The position numbers and the translations under genes were made by a program. A stretch of 64,000 bases of DNA from Salipaludibacillus sp. CUR1 (GTDB lineage: Bacteria; Bacillota; Bacilli; Bacillales; Salisediminibacteriaceae): positions 1 to 64,000 of the forward strand of contig NZ_JAIWPE010000018.1 of the NCBI RefSeq assembly GCF_021028955.1. The letters run 5' to 3'. The notes under the pieces were generated by a model. It saw nothing but the letters and a program-made list of their open reading frames with translations, made no database searches and was not told where the DNA came from. How positions within the stretch are numbered: position 1 is the first letter of the stretch; each line of letters begins with the position of its first letter. Shown one piece after another: positions 26,858 through 36,039 of this stretch.

Positions 26858-28618
26858 ATGAACTTTTTAGCTTCAGCCATTCAATTTCATCCACAATTAG
26901 GGGAAATGGAAAATAATATACAGCGGCTGGAGGCAGCTGTTGAGCAGTCAGCTTCTTCAGGCGCAAGGCTTATCGTCACACCAGAGTTAGCAACTTCAGG
27001 TTATATGTACAAAGAACGTAAAAATATTTTACCTTTTTCAGACACCATTCCCGGTGAAACGACAGACCGGTTTCACCGCTTATGCGTGAAATGGAACAGT
27101 TATCTTGTTCTCGGAATGCCTGAATATGATAAAGAAACAGGCCTTCTTTATAATTCGGCGGTATTAATCGGTCCGGAAGGATATATAGGTAAATACCGTA
27201 AAACTCATTTATGGGAAGCCGAAGCTCATTGGGCCACTCCTGGAAATCTGGGTTTTCCCGTGTTTTATACAGAGATAGGCAAGATCGCTATCAATATTTG
27301 CATGGATGCTGTTTATATGGAAAGCTCCCGAATACCAGCACTAAATGGCGCCGATATTCTTGCTTTTCCGACAAACTCCAGCGCCCAGACCATTTCCATG
27401 CTCCAAGGCTGGGCAACGCTTAATGGCATGTATGTTGTCAGTTCCAACCGGGCTGATGAAGAAGAAGGATTTCAAATGGCAGGGGCCAGTGCGATCTGGT
27501 CTCCTTATGGGGAGAAGCTTGTTGAAGCCAACACCTCGCTTGATGGAGGAAACGAAGAGATTATTTACGCTGTGATAGACCCTGCGCATTATCTTAATCC
27601 AAATAAGGAACGGCTGTTACGGCGCCGGCCTGATATTTATAAAAGTCTTATGCTCCATATCGGTCCGTGGAATTACCGGAAATCCCTTCATCCGGCAGAA
27701 GTCACCATTCATTGTCTTTCAGGACCGGCTCAAGGAGAACTTAAGTCACTCAGTGATTTTTTTGCTTACTGGGCGGCTCAAGTCACACCGCTCAGGGAGA
27801 AAGATAAATATGAAGGTGTAGAATCATTATTTGTTCTTCCAGCTTTAAGCGCCACGGGCTTTGTATCTCATTTGCCTTACGAAGAGTTAGTGCTGCTCTC
27901 CCAGAGGTTTGCGGTAGAGTGGCTGCCTGAGTATCAAATATATGCGCAAACACTGGAGGCGAATTTAGTGGTAAGCGCCCCGGAATGCGCTGACGGTAAC
28001 GTGTACCTGTCAGCCTGGATCATTAATTCAAGTGGAGAGATTGAACATGTGCACAGAAGTACGCATCTCAGAGAAGAGGAAATGCAGTGGGCTACCCCGG
28101 GGGATGACCTAATAACAGTGCCAATTAAAGGACTGGGCAGGGTCGGTGTAATTTTTGAAGAAGAAGGCTACTATCCTGAGGTCACAACGAGTTACGGTAT
28201 TCAGCGGGCTGATGTGGTCGCCCTTTTAGCCGGCGAGCATTCTGACGAAGAATACGCGCCGTTAATAAAGGACGCTTTTCACGCAAATGGAAAAGACAGA
28301 AAAACATTAAAAGCGGTGTGGGAAAACTTAGCAATGAGTATACAGGCTTACATTGCATTCGCTGCGTGGGAAAAATCTGATGGGACTTCCACAACCGCTG
28401 TTTATGCCGTCGATCCTTATTATGAAAAAGAAAAGACAGCCGCGGCCAGAAATGGCACAGCCTCTAAAAAAGTCACCACTCTAAGGAATGAAGCCTGGTA
28501 TAATCAGCAGCAGTGGATTGTCTCAAGGAGAGTGGAGCATTATTATCCGTTAATTTCAGAGGGGCATGCCCTCGCGCCAGCACTCTCTCCCCAGGAAGAG
28601 GATGATATGATGGCTTAA
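26858..28618 (+). CDS. Tandem nitrilase-superfamily protein with an inactive second domain
   Basis: 586 aa with two carbon-nitrogen hydrolase domains. Domain 1 (about 1-270) keeps the complete triad: Glu43 in TPELATSGY, Lys115 in YRKTHL and Cys148 in INICMDA. Domain 2 (about 280-575) is clearly homologous (it has PALSATGF, HRSTHLREEE, QWATPGDD and VGVIFEEEG), but the equivalents are Ala329, Ser401 and Glu434, so it cannot catalyse. The amide or nitrile substrate is unknown. AAGGAGG lies 10 nt before ATG 26858. It is divergent from the osmoprotectant operon. A weak AT-rich hairpin follows. Confidence 0.85.
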   Translation: MNFLASAIQFHPQLGEMENNIQRLEAAVEQSASSGARLIVTPELATSGYMYKERKNILPFSDTIPGETTDRFHRLCVKWNSYLVLGMPEYDKETGLLYNSAVLIGPEGYIGKYRKTHLWEAEAHWATPGNLGFPVFYTEIGKIAINICMDAVYMESSRIPALNGADILAFPTNSSAQTISMLQGWATLNGMYVVSSNRADEEEGFQMAGASAIWSPYGEKLVEANTSLDGGNEEIIYAVIDPAHYLNPNKERLLRRRPDIYKSLMLHIGPWNYRKSLHPAEVTIHCLSGPAQGELKSLSDFFAYWAAQVTPLREKDKYEGVESLFVLPALSATGFVSHLPYEELVLLSQRFAVEWLPEYQIYAQTLEANLVVSAPECADGNVYLSAWIINSSGEIEHVHRSTHLREEEMQWATPGDDLITVPIKGLGRVGVIFEEEGYYPEVTTSYGIQRADVVALLAGEHSDEEYAPLIKDAFHANGKDRKTLKAVWENLAMSIQAYIAFAAWEKSDGTSTTAVYAVDPYYEKEKTAAARNGTASKKVTTLRNEAWYNQQQWIVSRRVEHYYPLISEGHALAPALSPQEEDDMMA

Positions 28619-28642
28619 TAAACAGTTGTGTTTCTGTTTATT
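28617..28642 (+). terminator. Weak hairpin after the nitrilase gene
   Basis: AATAAACAG and CTGTTTATT, 9 bp, 8-nt loop, starting in the stop codon; low GC and only a short T-rich tail. Confidence 0.4.
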
Positions 28643-28674
28643 CTTCATTACACTTAAATAAAATAAATACGATG

Positions 28675-28905
28675 CAACCAGGTTCCTTGCATTTTCAAAA
28701 TGAAAGTTTGCAAGGTTAAAAGGGAAGCCGGTGAAAATCCGGCACGGTCCCGCCACTGTAAACGTTTAGGAAAGCTTTAATTGCCACTGTGCTGAAAACA
28801 CGGGAAGGCTGGCTCTTCCGGAAAGACGTAAGTCAGGATACCTGCCTGTTTGCCGGTTAAAACTCCTTCGAGGAAAGGGTGTTTAACGTCTGCCCAGTCC
28901 GGCTT
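28675..28905 (+). promoter_or_regulatory. Cobalamin riboswitch 1
   Basis: It contains the conserved core AAGCCGGTGAAAATCCGGCA, then GGTCCCGCCACTGTAA (B12 box) near 28747-28762, and later AAGTCAGGATACCTGCC near 28830. It precedes the adenosyltransferase gene and should switch off cbiA-cbiP-cobT when adenosylcobalamin is high. Boundaries are approximate. Confidence 0.92.
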
Positions 28906-28947
28906 CCAGTGAGTGTATACTGTCAGCTGCACAAAGCGAGCGTTTCA

Positions 28948-28980
28948 CGCTTTCCTTTAACGAAGGAAGGCGTTTTTATT
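28948..28980 (+). terminator. Riboswitch 1 expression-platform terminator
   Basis: CGCTTTCCTT pairs with AAGGAAGGCG (one G-T) across a 5-nt loop, then a long T run, directly before the ribosome binding site at 28987. The upstream copy AGCGTTTCACGC could act in antitermination. Confidence 0.8.
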
Positions 28981-29000
28981 TTTTTAAAGGAGGATTTAAA

Positions 29001-29546
29001 ATGAGAGAAGAAAGCCGTCACGGAATGACGCTCGTTTTTACAGGAAACGGCAAAGGGAAAACAACGTCAGCTGTAGGGGTGGCTGTACGCGCTGCCGGCC
29101 ATAATTACAAGGTGAAAATGTTTCAGTTCATTAAGTCACCTGAGAGAACTTATGGAGAACAAAAAAGCCTTGAAAAACTTGGGGTAGAGATGGTCCAGTT
29201 GGGGAGAGGATTTACTTGGACGAAGACCCCTGAAGAACACAGGGAAGCTTTAAGAAAAGGCTGGCCGCTGGCAAAACAGGCTATATTAAGCGGGGACTAC
29301 GATGTGATTATTCTTGATGAAATAAATAACGCTCTTGCAATAGACAGCTTTCCGGTCAATGATGTCCTGCCTCTTGAAGAGGTTGTGGAGACCATTAACA
29401 AGAAGCCTTCACACGTGCACCTTCTGCTGACTGGAAGAGACGCACATGAGCGCGTTAAAGACGCGGCAGACCTTGTATCAGTGATGGAACCTGAAAAGCA
29501 TTATTATGATGAAGGACATCCGGCGATTAAAGGAATTGAGTTCTAA
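29001..29546 (+). CDS. cobA: Corrinoid adenosyltransferase (CobA/BtuR family)
   Basis: Transfers the 5'-deoxyadenosyl group of ATP to the cobalt of reduced corrinoids. The P-loop GNGKGKTTSAVGVAVRAAGH is the hallmark of the CobA/CobO/BtuR type, followed by IILDEINNAL and the C-terminal GHPAIKGIEF. 181 aa is typical. It is the first gene behind B12 riboswitch 1, with AAAGGAGG before the ATG, and 26 bp before cbiA. Confidence 0.93.
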   Translation: MREESRHGMTLVFTGNGKGKTTSAVGVAVRAAGHNYKVKMFQFIKSPERTYGEQKSLEKLGVEMVQLGRGFTWTKTPEEHREALRKGWPLAKQAILSGDYDVIILDEINNALAIDSFPVNDVLPLEEVVETINKKPSHVHLLLTGRDAHERVKDAADLVSVMEPEKHYYDEGHPAIKGIEF

Positions 29547-29572
29547 AAACACAAAAAACAGGAGGACTGAAC

Positions 29573-30946
29573 ATGTCAGACAGACGGTTAGTCATAGCCG
29601 GAACGGGAAGCGGCGCCGGTAAAACGACCCTTACAATCGGACTTATGGCAGCCTTTAAACAAAAAGGATATACGGTCCAGGGTTTTAAGTGCGGCCCGGA
29701 CTATATTGACCCTTCCTACCATACAGCCGTGACGGGACGGAAATCACGAAACCTCGACAGCTGGATGCAAGGGAGAAATGTTTTGAAAGAAGTATTGGCT
29801 TATGGAAGCAAAGGGGCGGATATCTCCATTATTGAAGGGGTGATGGGGCTATATGACGGAAAAGATCCTGCTTCTGATGAAGGAAGCACGGCGGACATCA
29901 GCGTAATCACTGATACGCCGGTTATTCTCGTTGTAGACTGTTCGGCAATGGCAAGAAGCGCAGCTGCGATTGTTCACGGATTCCAGACTTTCAACCGACA
30001 GGTAAACGTCGCAGGCGTCATTGCTAACCGGACGGGCAGTGAAGGGCATTATAAGCTGGTGAAGCAGGCAATTGAACAGGAGTGCGGGGTGCCGGTTGTG
30101 GGCTATTTAAATAAGGATGACCAGTTAACGATGCCGGAACGCCATTTAGGCCTTATTCCGTCAGTGGAACGGGGCGAGTTAAACACTTATTTTGAAGAGC
30201 TGGGCCATACAGTATCTGAGACAGTGGATGTGAACCGGCTGTATGCTGTGGCAGAAACAGCGCCGGTCCCGGAAGCCGGTCCTGGATTATTTGACCGGAA
30301 AAGGGAGCCCGTTATCACATTGGCGGTCGCAAGGGATACAGCTTTTAATTTTTATTATGAAGAGAATTTAGAGTTGCTGGAAGCGTACGGAGCTGAACTT
30401 GTTTATTTTTCGCCGGTGGCAGGAGAAGAGCTTCCGGAAGGCGTACACGGTCTCTACATAGGCGGCGGATTCCCCGAAATATTTGCAAAAGAGCTTTCCG
30501 GACAGGAAGGTGTAAAAGCGTCTGTCAGAGAGGCCATTCATAAAGGGATGCCTGTTTTTGCAGAATGCGGCGGCTATATGTTTTTAAGCCGGTCTATTAA
30601 AACGGTGAATGGCGAGGAATATGAGATGGCAGGCGTCATTCCTGGCACAATGGCGATGACCGGGCGTCTTCAGGCGCTCGGATACAGAGAAGCAGCCGGG
30701 TGCAGCGGCAATTTCCTTTTATCTTCCGGGGAAACCGTAAAAGGCCATGAATTTCATTATTCGGCTTATTCCCCGGATAATCCTCTTGACACTGCGTTCC
30801 GGTCTGTCGGAAGAGGTGGAACCCATCTTGAAGGAGTTCTTATGAAGAACGTTGTGGCCGGGTATACTCATCTGTATTTTCCATCAAACCCGGCGGTGCC
30901 GGAAAGGTTTATAAATAAATGCGCGGAGTGGAAAACCTATGGCTGA
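29573..30946 (+). CDS. cbiA: Cobyrinate a,c-diamide synthase
   Basis: ATP- and glutamine-dependent amidation of the a and c side chains of cobyrinic acid. The N-terminal dethiobiotin-synthetase-like domain has GTGSGAGKTTLTIGLM; the C-terminal class I glutaminase has the nucleophile Cys in AECGGYMFLS and the His in GHEFHYS. The 457-aa length is usual. Its last codons overlap the ATG of cbiP by 8 bp, so translation is coupled. Its presence means corrinoid precursors before the diamide can be processed. Confidence 0.93.
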   Translation: MSDRRLVIAGTGSGAGKTTLTIGLMAAFKQKGYTVQGFKCGPDYIDPSYHTAVTGRKSRNLDSWMQGRNVLKEVLAYGSKGADISIIEGVMGLYDGKDPASDEGSTADISVITDTPVILVVDCSAMARSAAAIVHGFQTFNRQVNVAGVIANRTGSEGHYKLVKQAIEQECGVPVVGYLNKDDQLTMPERHLGLIPSVERGELNTYFEELGHTVSETVDVNRLYAVAETAPVPEAGPGLFDRKREPVITLAVARDTAFNFYYEENLELLEAYGAELVYFSPVAGEELPEGVHGLYIGGGFPEIFAKELSGQEGVKASVREAIHKGMPVFAECGGYMFLSRSIKTVNGEEYEMAGVIPGTMAMTGRLQALGYREAAGCSGNFLLSSGETVKGHEFHYSAYSPDNPLDTAFRSVGRGGTHLEGVLMKNVVAGYTHLYFPSNPAVPERFINKCAEWKTYG

Positions 30947-32468
30947 GTGTTTACCGGTTATGATTCAAGGCACCCATTCAGATGCAGGGAAAAGTATTCT
31001 CGTTACCGCTTTATGCAGGATTTATGCTGATGAGGGCTATCGTACAGCACCTTTTAAATCCCAAAACATGGCGCTCAACTCTTATATTACAACAGACGGC
31101 AAAGAAATTGGCCGCGCTCAGGGAGTGCAGGCAGAAGCAGCGGGGACACCGGCGACGACATGGATGAACCCAATTTTAATTAAACCGTCAGGAGACCACA
31201 ATTCGCAAATTGTCGTTCACGGGAAACCTTTTAAAAACATGAAAGCAGGGGAATACCGGGAGGATTTTTACGAAAAAGGGCTGAAGCTGATAGAAGAAAG
31301 CTATAACAGGCTCGCAGCGGAATTTGAACGGATTGTAATCGAAGGGGCGGGAAGTCCGGCGGAGATTAATTTAAACGACCGGGAACTCGTTAATATGAGT
31401 GTTGCCAAAATGGCGAAGGCACCAGTTGTTTTAGTCGGAGACATTGATAAAGGAGGCGTTTTTGCAAGTCTTGCCGGCACCCTCCAGCTTCTTGAACCTG
31501 AAGACAGAAAACGGGTGATCGGAGTTATTATTAATAAATTCCGGGGCGACCGGGAGCTGCTGGAACCGGGCCTTGACTGGTTCGAAAAGTATACAGGTTT
31601 GCCGGTGCTGGGCGTCATTCCGCATATTCCGAATCTGAATATAGAAGCGGAAGACTCACTTGCACTTGAGCATCAGACTGTTGCGGGAGAGGTGGATAAA
31701 GAAATAGACATTGCTGTCATTTGTTATCCCCGTGTGTCTAATTTTACTGACGCGGACCCTCTCGTGAAGGAGCCTGACTGCCAGGTCCGCTTCGTAAGGA
31801 CAATAAATGAATTAGGCAAGCCGGATCTTGTTATCCTCCCCGGCAGCAAGAACACTCTTTCAGATATGCAATGGCTTCAGACTTCCGGCATGGCTGAACA
31901 GGTTATGTTATTGGCGGAGACAGCCTGCGTCATCGGAATATGCGGCGGATACCAGATGCTTGGCCGGCAGCTGGAGGACCCTGACGAAGTTGAATCGTCA
32001 AGTAAACGCATTACAGGGCTGGGCTTGATTAAAGAGATGTCCACTGTCCTCCTCAAGTCAAAAAAGACAGTTTTATCCCGCGGAAAAGCCCGTTATGGAA
32101 AACATAACATGCCGGTTTCAGGGTATGAAATCCATATGGGAATCTCTTCTTATACGAGTAAGGAAAACGACTTTTTTATTGAACTGGACAGTGGGGAGAA
32201 GGACGGTTATATCAGCCCGGACGGCAGGCTGATTGGCACTTACTTTCATGGAATCTTTGAAAATGATCAGTTCAGAAGCATTCTGGTAAATGAGCTCAGG
32301 CAAGCTAAAGGGCTGCCTCCGTTTTACAGCCGCCCGGCCTACAATCAAATAAAAGAAGAAGCTTTTTCCAGGCTCGCTGAAACGGTAAAGACCCACCTGA
32401 ATATGGATTTGCTTGAAGAAGAAATTACGAAGTATCAAATGAAGGTAAGGGGAAGAACAGCTAAATGA
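30939..32468 (+). CDS. cbiP: Cobyric acid synthase
   Basis: Amidates side chains b, d, e and g of adenosylcobyrinic a,c-diamide. The N-terminal ATPase domain has QGTHSDAGKSILVTALC and the following KSQNMALNSY; the C-terminal glutaminase has GICGGYQMLG (Cys nucleophile) and the late GTYFHGIFEN. 509 aa, full length. It overlaps cbiA upstream and cobT downstream (its TGA lies in AAATGAAG), giving a tightly packed operon. Also called cobQ. Confidence 0.93.
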   Translation: MAECLPVMIQGTHSDAGKSILVTALCRIYADEGYRTAPFKSQNMALNSYITTDGKEIGRAQGVQAEAAGTPATTWMNPILIKPSGDHNSQIVVHGKPFKNMKAGEYREDFYEKGLKLIEESYNRLAAEFERIVIEGAGSPAEINLNDRELVNMSVAKMAKAPVVLVGDIDKGGVFASLAGTLQLLEPEDRKRVIGVIINKFRGDRELLEPGLDWFEKYTGLPVLGVIPHIPNLNIEAEDSLALEHQTVAGEVDKEIDIAVICYPRVSNFTDADPLVKEPDCQVRFVRTINELGKPDLVILPGSKNTLSDMQWLQTSGMAEQVMLLAETACVIGICGGYQMLGRQLEDPDEVESSSKRITGLGLIKEMSTVLLKSKKTVLSRGKARYGKHNMPVSGYEIHMGISSYTSKENDFFIELDSGEKDGYISPDGRLIGTYFHGIFENDQFRSILVNELRQAKGLPPFYSRPAYNQIKEEAFSRLAETVKTHLNMDLLEEEITKYQMKVRGRTAK

Positions 32469-33523
32469 AGCATACAATCAACGCCATTAAACCAGTAAAT
32501 AAAGAGGCCGGAAAAAGAGCGAAGGCTCATTTGAACCGGTTGACCAAACCGCCGGGGAGCCTGGGAAGACTTGAGGAATTGGCTGTAAAGCTGGCAGAAA
32601 TCACAGGGCATCCGTTTCCTGAGACGGCTCCGCCCGCTTCCATCGTTTTTGCTGCTGATCACGGGATCGCGGAGGAAGGTGTATCAGCCTATCCTCAGAA
32701 AGTGACAGAGCAGATGGTTTACAATTTTCTTAATGGCGGGGCGGCAATTAACGTCCTCGCAAAACAGGCAGGCGCATTGTTTAAGCTGGTTGATGTAGGG
32801 GTGGCAGCTGACCTAGAAGGCACAGGCTTAATTGATAAAAAAATCCGCTATGGAACTGGCAATTTTCTGAAAGAAAAGGCTATGACCCCAGCAGAGGCAG
32901 AACTGGCAATCCTGACTGGCATCGAACAGGCAGAGGAAGCGATCAACCAGGGGGCTTGTTCTCTCATACTCGGAGAAATGGGAATAGGTAATACAACCTC
33001 TGCCAGTGCGATACTTGCTGTGTTAAGAGGCAGTAACAGTGATCAAATTGTTGGGTGTGGTACCGGTATATCCCCTGAAAAGCGGCTCCTTAAAGAAAAA
33101 GTGATCCGACAGGCATTGGCTGCCCGAAAACCTGGCCGTGACCATGTGGTCGATATTCTGTCTTCAGTCGGAGGCCTGGAGATTGCAGGAATGACCGGAG
33201 CCGTGTTAGGAGCAGCTTCAAAACAGACGCCTGTGATTATTGATGGATTTATTTGCACCATTTCAGCCCTGCTCGCTGTAAAACTTTCACCCAGCGTTAA
33301 GGAGTATTTGATTTTCAGCCACCTTTCCCAGGAACCTGGCCACAAGGTGGCACTGGAAATGCTTGGAGAAGCCCCCTTGCTGGATCTGAACTTACGGCTT
33401 GGTGAAGGAACAGGTGCAGCACTGGCCTATCCGCTGCTTGAGTCGGCGGTAAGAATTTTAAAAGATATGGCAGTCTTTACGGACGAAGGGGTTCCGGCTC
33501 TGCAAAACTCTGAAAAGGCATAA
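32465..33523 (+). CDS. cobT: Nicotinate-nucleotide:dimethylbenzimidazole phosphoribosyltransferase
   Basis: Makes alpha-ribazole phosphate for the lower ligand. Family signatures include LTKPPGSLGRLEELA near the N-terminus, ADHGIAEEGVSAYPQKVT, the GEMGIGNTTSASA loop and the C-terminal LRLGEGTGAALAYPLL containing the catalytic Glu. 352 aa is normal. It is the last gene of the first B12 unit; its product is used by CobS, encoded in the second unit. Confidence 0.93.
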   Translation: MKHTINAIKPVNKEAGKRAKAHLNRLTKPPGSLGRLEELAVKLAEITGHPFPETAPPASIVFAADHGIAEEGVSAYPQKVTEQMVYNFLNGGAAINVLAKQAGALFKLVDVGVAADLEGTGLIDKKIRYGTGNFLKEKAMTPAEAELAILTGIEQAEEAINQGACSLILGEMGIGNTTSASAILAVLRGSNSDQIVGCGTGISPEKRLLKEKVIRQALAARKPGRDHVVDILSSVGGLEIAGMTGAVLGAASKQTPVIIDGFICTISALLAVKLSPSVKEYLIFSHLSQEPGHKVALEMLGEAPLLDLNLRLGEGTGAALAYPLLESAVRILKDMAVFTDEGVPALQNSEKA

Positions 33524-33530
33524 AATTAAA

Positions 33531-33559
33531 TTTACAATACTTCAAAACTCATTTATACT
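33531..33559 (+). promoter_or_regulatory. Promoter of the second cobalamin operon
   Basis: TTTACA, 17 bp, TATACT, ending about 33 bp before the second riboswitch. Confidence 0.6.
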
Positions 33560-33591
33560 GAATTTGTTAACAAAAAGACGAATTTCATAGA

Positions 33592-33800
33592 TGCAATCAG
33601 GTTCTTTATTCTGGTCTTACCAGTCCGGATAAAGTTAAAAGGGAACCCGGTGAAAATCCGGGACGGTCCCGCCACTGTAAGCGTTCAGGTTCTCTGCAAG
33701 CATCCCACTGTGCTTTTTATAAGGTATGGAAAGGGGCAGATGAGCCAGTGATGCGCAAGTCAGGAGACCTGCCTGTTTGTTTTTTTAAACACCTTCGAGG
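33592..33800 (+). promoter_or_regulatory. Cobalamin riboswitch 2
   Basis: It has GGGAACCCGGTGAAAATCCG, GGTCCCGCCACTGTAAGCG and CAAGTCAGGAGACCTGCC, the same core order as riboswitch 1. It controls the corrinoid uptake and remodelling genes. Edges are approximate. Confidence 0.92.
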
Positions 33801-33895
33801 AAAGGGATGTTTAACGTTCATGTTCAGCTGTCCACGGGCGGCTGGGCTCCGGTCCCGAGTTTATACAGGCCGGTATTAAGAACATTAACATTCAG

Positions 33896-33924
33896 CGCTT
33901 TTCCTTAAGGAATGGCGTTTTTTT
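33896..33924 (+). terminator. Riboswitch 2 expression-platform terminator
   Basis: CGCTTTTCC and GGAATGGCG pair around TTAA (one mismatch), followed by seven T. Design and wording closely match the riboswitch 1 terminator. Confidence 0.8.
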
Positions 33925-33962
33925 GTGGCAAAAATTTATTACATATGCAGGAGGAACGGGAG

Positions 33963-35003
33963 ATGGAAAACGTGTTGAAAAAGTGGGGAAAGTTAACCGC
34001 AGGACTAGCAATGGCCGCAGCGTTATTAACAGCATGCGGAAATGAAGAAAACAATGCCGGCAATGAACAGAATGACGGCAATAACGCCGTACAAAATAAC
34101 GCCGAAGAAAATGCCGCAGGGAATGAGAATGCAAACGAGGCAGGAGAAGGAAATGAAAATGGGTTCCCGGTAACTTTAACAGACAGCACCGGCAATGAAG
34201 TGACGATTGACGAAGAACCTGAGACGCTGGTCTCATTATTGCCGAGTAATACGGAAATTCTTTTTGAGCTTGGGGCAGGGGACAGGCTGATCGGTGTATC
34301 TGAATACTGTAACTACCCTGAAGAAACAGCTGACATTGACAATGTGGGCGCACAGGATATGGACCCTGAACTCATTCTCTCGCTTGACCCGGACGTCGCT
34401 TTTGTCCAGGCCTACCATGAGGAAAATCATGCAGATATCCTCAACCAGTATGAAGAGGCGGGAATTGATGTCATCGTTGTTGAAGGCGGAAACTCTTTTG
34501 AAGAAGTATATGAGACAATCCAGATGATAGGCGAAGCTACGGGCACGGATGACCGGGCTGAGGAAATAGTGGGAGATATGGAAGAGAGACTCGAAGAAAT
34601 TAAAGACCAGGCTGCTGATATACCTGAAGAAGACCAGAAAAAAGTCTGGGTAGAAGTCGCGCCGTCACCGGATATTTTCACGACGGGGCAAGGCACATTT
34701 ATGCATGAAATGCTTGAGGCAATTAACGCGGTGAATGCAGCTGAAGAAGAAGAAGGATGGGTTAATTTAAACGAAGAAGAAATCGTCATGTTAAATCCGG
34801 ATGTGATCATCACCACTTACGGCTATTATGTAGATGACCCGCAGCAGGAAGTCCTTTCTCGGGACGGATGGACTGAAGTGCCGGCCGTACAGAATGAGCG
34901 AATACACGATGTGGATAATGATACAGTGACGAGGCCGGGTCCCCGTTTAATTGAAGGAGTGGAGACTCTTGCCGAGCTCGTTTATCCGGACGTTTTTGAG
35001 TAA
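33963..35003 (+). CDS. btuF: Corrinoid-binding lipoprotein of the B12 ABC transporter
   Basis: Captures cobalamin or other corrinoids at the outer face of the membrane. The signal peptide ends LLTACGNEE. It is followed by a roughly 45-residue Asn/Glu/Gly-rich acidic linker, typical of salt-adapted exported proteins. The class III periplasmic-binding domain begins PVTLTDSTGNEVTID and has SLLPSNTEILFELGAGDRLIGVS. ATG 33963 has AGGAGG 8 nt upstream; earlier in-frame ATG codons overlap the riboswitch terminator. Its 3' end overlaps the permease start. Confidence 0.88.
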   Translation: MENVLKKWGKLTAGLAMAAALLTACGNEENNAGNEQNDGNNAVQNNAEENAAGNENANEAGEGNENGFPVTLTDSTGNEVTIDEEPETLVSLLPSNTEILFELGAGDRLIGVSEYCNYPEETADIDNVGAQDMDPELILSLDPDVAFVQAYHEENHADILNQYEEAGIDVIVVEGGNSFEEVYETIQMIGEATGTDDRAEEIVGDMEERLEEIKDQAADIPEEDQKKVWVEVAPSPDIFTTGQGTFMHEMLEAINAVNAAEEEEGWVNLNEEEIVMLNPDVIITTYGYYVDDPQQEVLSRDGWTEVPAVQNERIHDVDNDTVTRPGPRLIEGVETLAELVYPDVFE

Positions 35004-36039
35004 ACGTATTTTTTGGGTGTACGTGCTGAGTGGAGGATTTGTTTTAGGTGCTGTCCTCCTCTCGCTCATTTGGAGCAGTGTCTCAATCCCTGTCGGCCAT
35101 GTGGTTCATATTATTTCAGACAATGCACTCGGCTGGTCTTTGATAGCCGATGTGCCCGATAATGAAGAGCGGATCATCTGGAATATTCGATTACCCCGCG
35201 TCCTTCTGGCGCTTTGCGTCGGCGCCTCATTGGCACTTGCGGGGGCAGCTTTTCAGGGACTTCTCAGGAACCCGCTTGCTGATCCTTACACTATCGGCGT
35301 GTCTTCCGGGGCCGCTTTAGGAGCTGTCATCGTCATATTTTTTCAGCTGACTATCTTCGGGCTTGGAAGTTTCACGTTGCCCGTGATGGCGATTATTGGC
35401 GGCTTTCTTGCACTGATGCTCGTTTTTGGACTGGTGAAAATTGCGAGCAGGAGCCTCGCGATAGAAACGATTATCCTGGCTGGTATTATTATGAGTTCTT
35501 TTATCGGGGCGGTCATTTCACTGATTATCGCACTTGGGGACCAGGACGCGATGACCCAGATTATCTACTGGCTTTACGGCAGTGTCGGCATGAGAGGTTG
35601 GAGCCATGTACAGCTTATAGTGCCGTTTATGCTTATTGGCATGTTTCTTCTTCTTATTCATTACAGGGAGCTGAACGCCCTGGCTTTAGGAGAAGAAGTC
35701 GCAGAACATATAGGAGTGAACGTGCAGCGGGGAAAAATAATGATTTTACTTGGTGCTTCTTTATTAACAGGGGCCTCTGTCGCCGTCTCAGGGATGATTG
35801 GGTTTGTCGGTCTTGTTATTCCGCATTTAGTCAGGCTGATTACCGGCCCTAACCACCGGCATGTCCTGCCTTTATCTTTACTGGCAGGCGGAGGATTTCT
35901 TATCTTAGCTGATTTGGTGTCACGGACAATTATCGCGCCAAAAGAACTGCCGATCGGTGTCATTACGGCATTAATTGGCGCACCGGTATTCGCATTGCTG
36001 CTTATCAGAAACCGGCTTGGAAAGGGGAAAACGGCATGA
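34969..36039 (+). CDS. btuC: Corrinoid ABC transporter permease
   Basis: FecCD/BtuC-type permease of about ten membrane helices. Visible signatures are RLPRVLLALCVGASLALAG, NPLADPYTIGVSSGAALGA and the late SGMIGFVGLVIPHLVR. Start choice is uncertain. The frame opens with TTG 34951; TTG 34969 has AAGGAG 9 nt upstream and gives MPSSFIRTFLSKR; TTG 34996 is also possible. All overlap the btuF 3' end by up to about 50 nt, implying coupled translation. 356 aa with the chosen start. Confidence 0.85.
   Translation: MPSSFIRTFLSKRIFWVYVLSGGFVLGAVLLSLIWSSVSIPVGHVVHIISDNALGWSLIADVPDNEERIIWNIRLPRVLLALCVGASLALAGAAFQGLLRNPLADPYTIGVSSGAALGAVIVIFFQLTIFGLGSFTLPVMAIIGGFLALMLVFGLVKIASRSLAIETIILAGIIMSSFIGAVISLIIALGDQDAMTQIIYWLYGSVGMRGWSHVQLIVPFMLIGMFLLLIHYRELNALALGEEVAEHIGVNVQRGKIMILLGASLLTGASVAVSGMIGFVGLVIPHLVRLITGPNHRHVLPLSLLAGGGFLILADLVSRTIIAPKELPIGVITALIGAPVFALLLIRNRLGKGKTA

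Noticed and set aside
33892-34353. 153-codon minus-strand frame over the btuF start and riboswitch terminator
   Set aside because: Antisense of the signal peptide and acidic linker; His/Leu/Cys-rich composition typical of a shadow.
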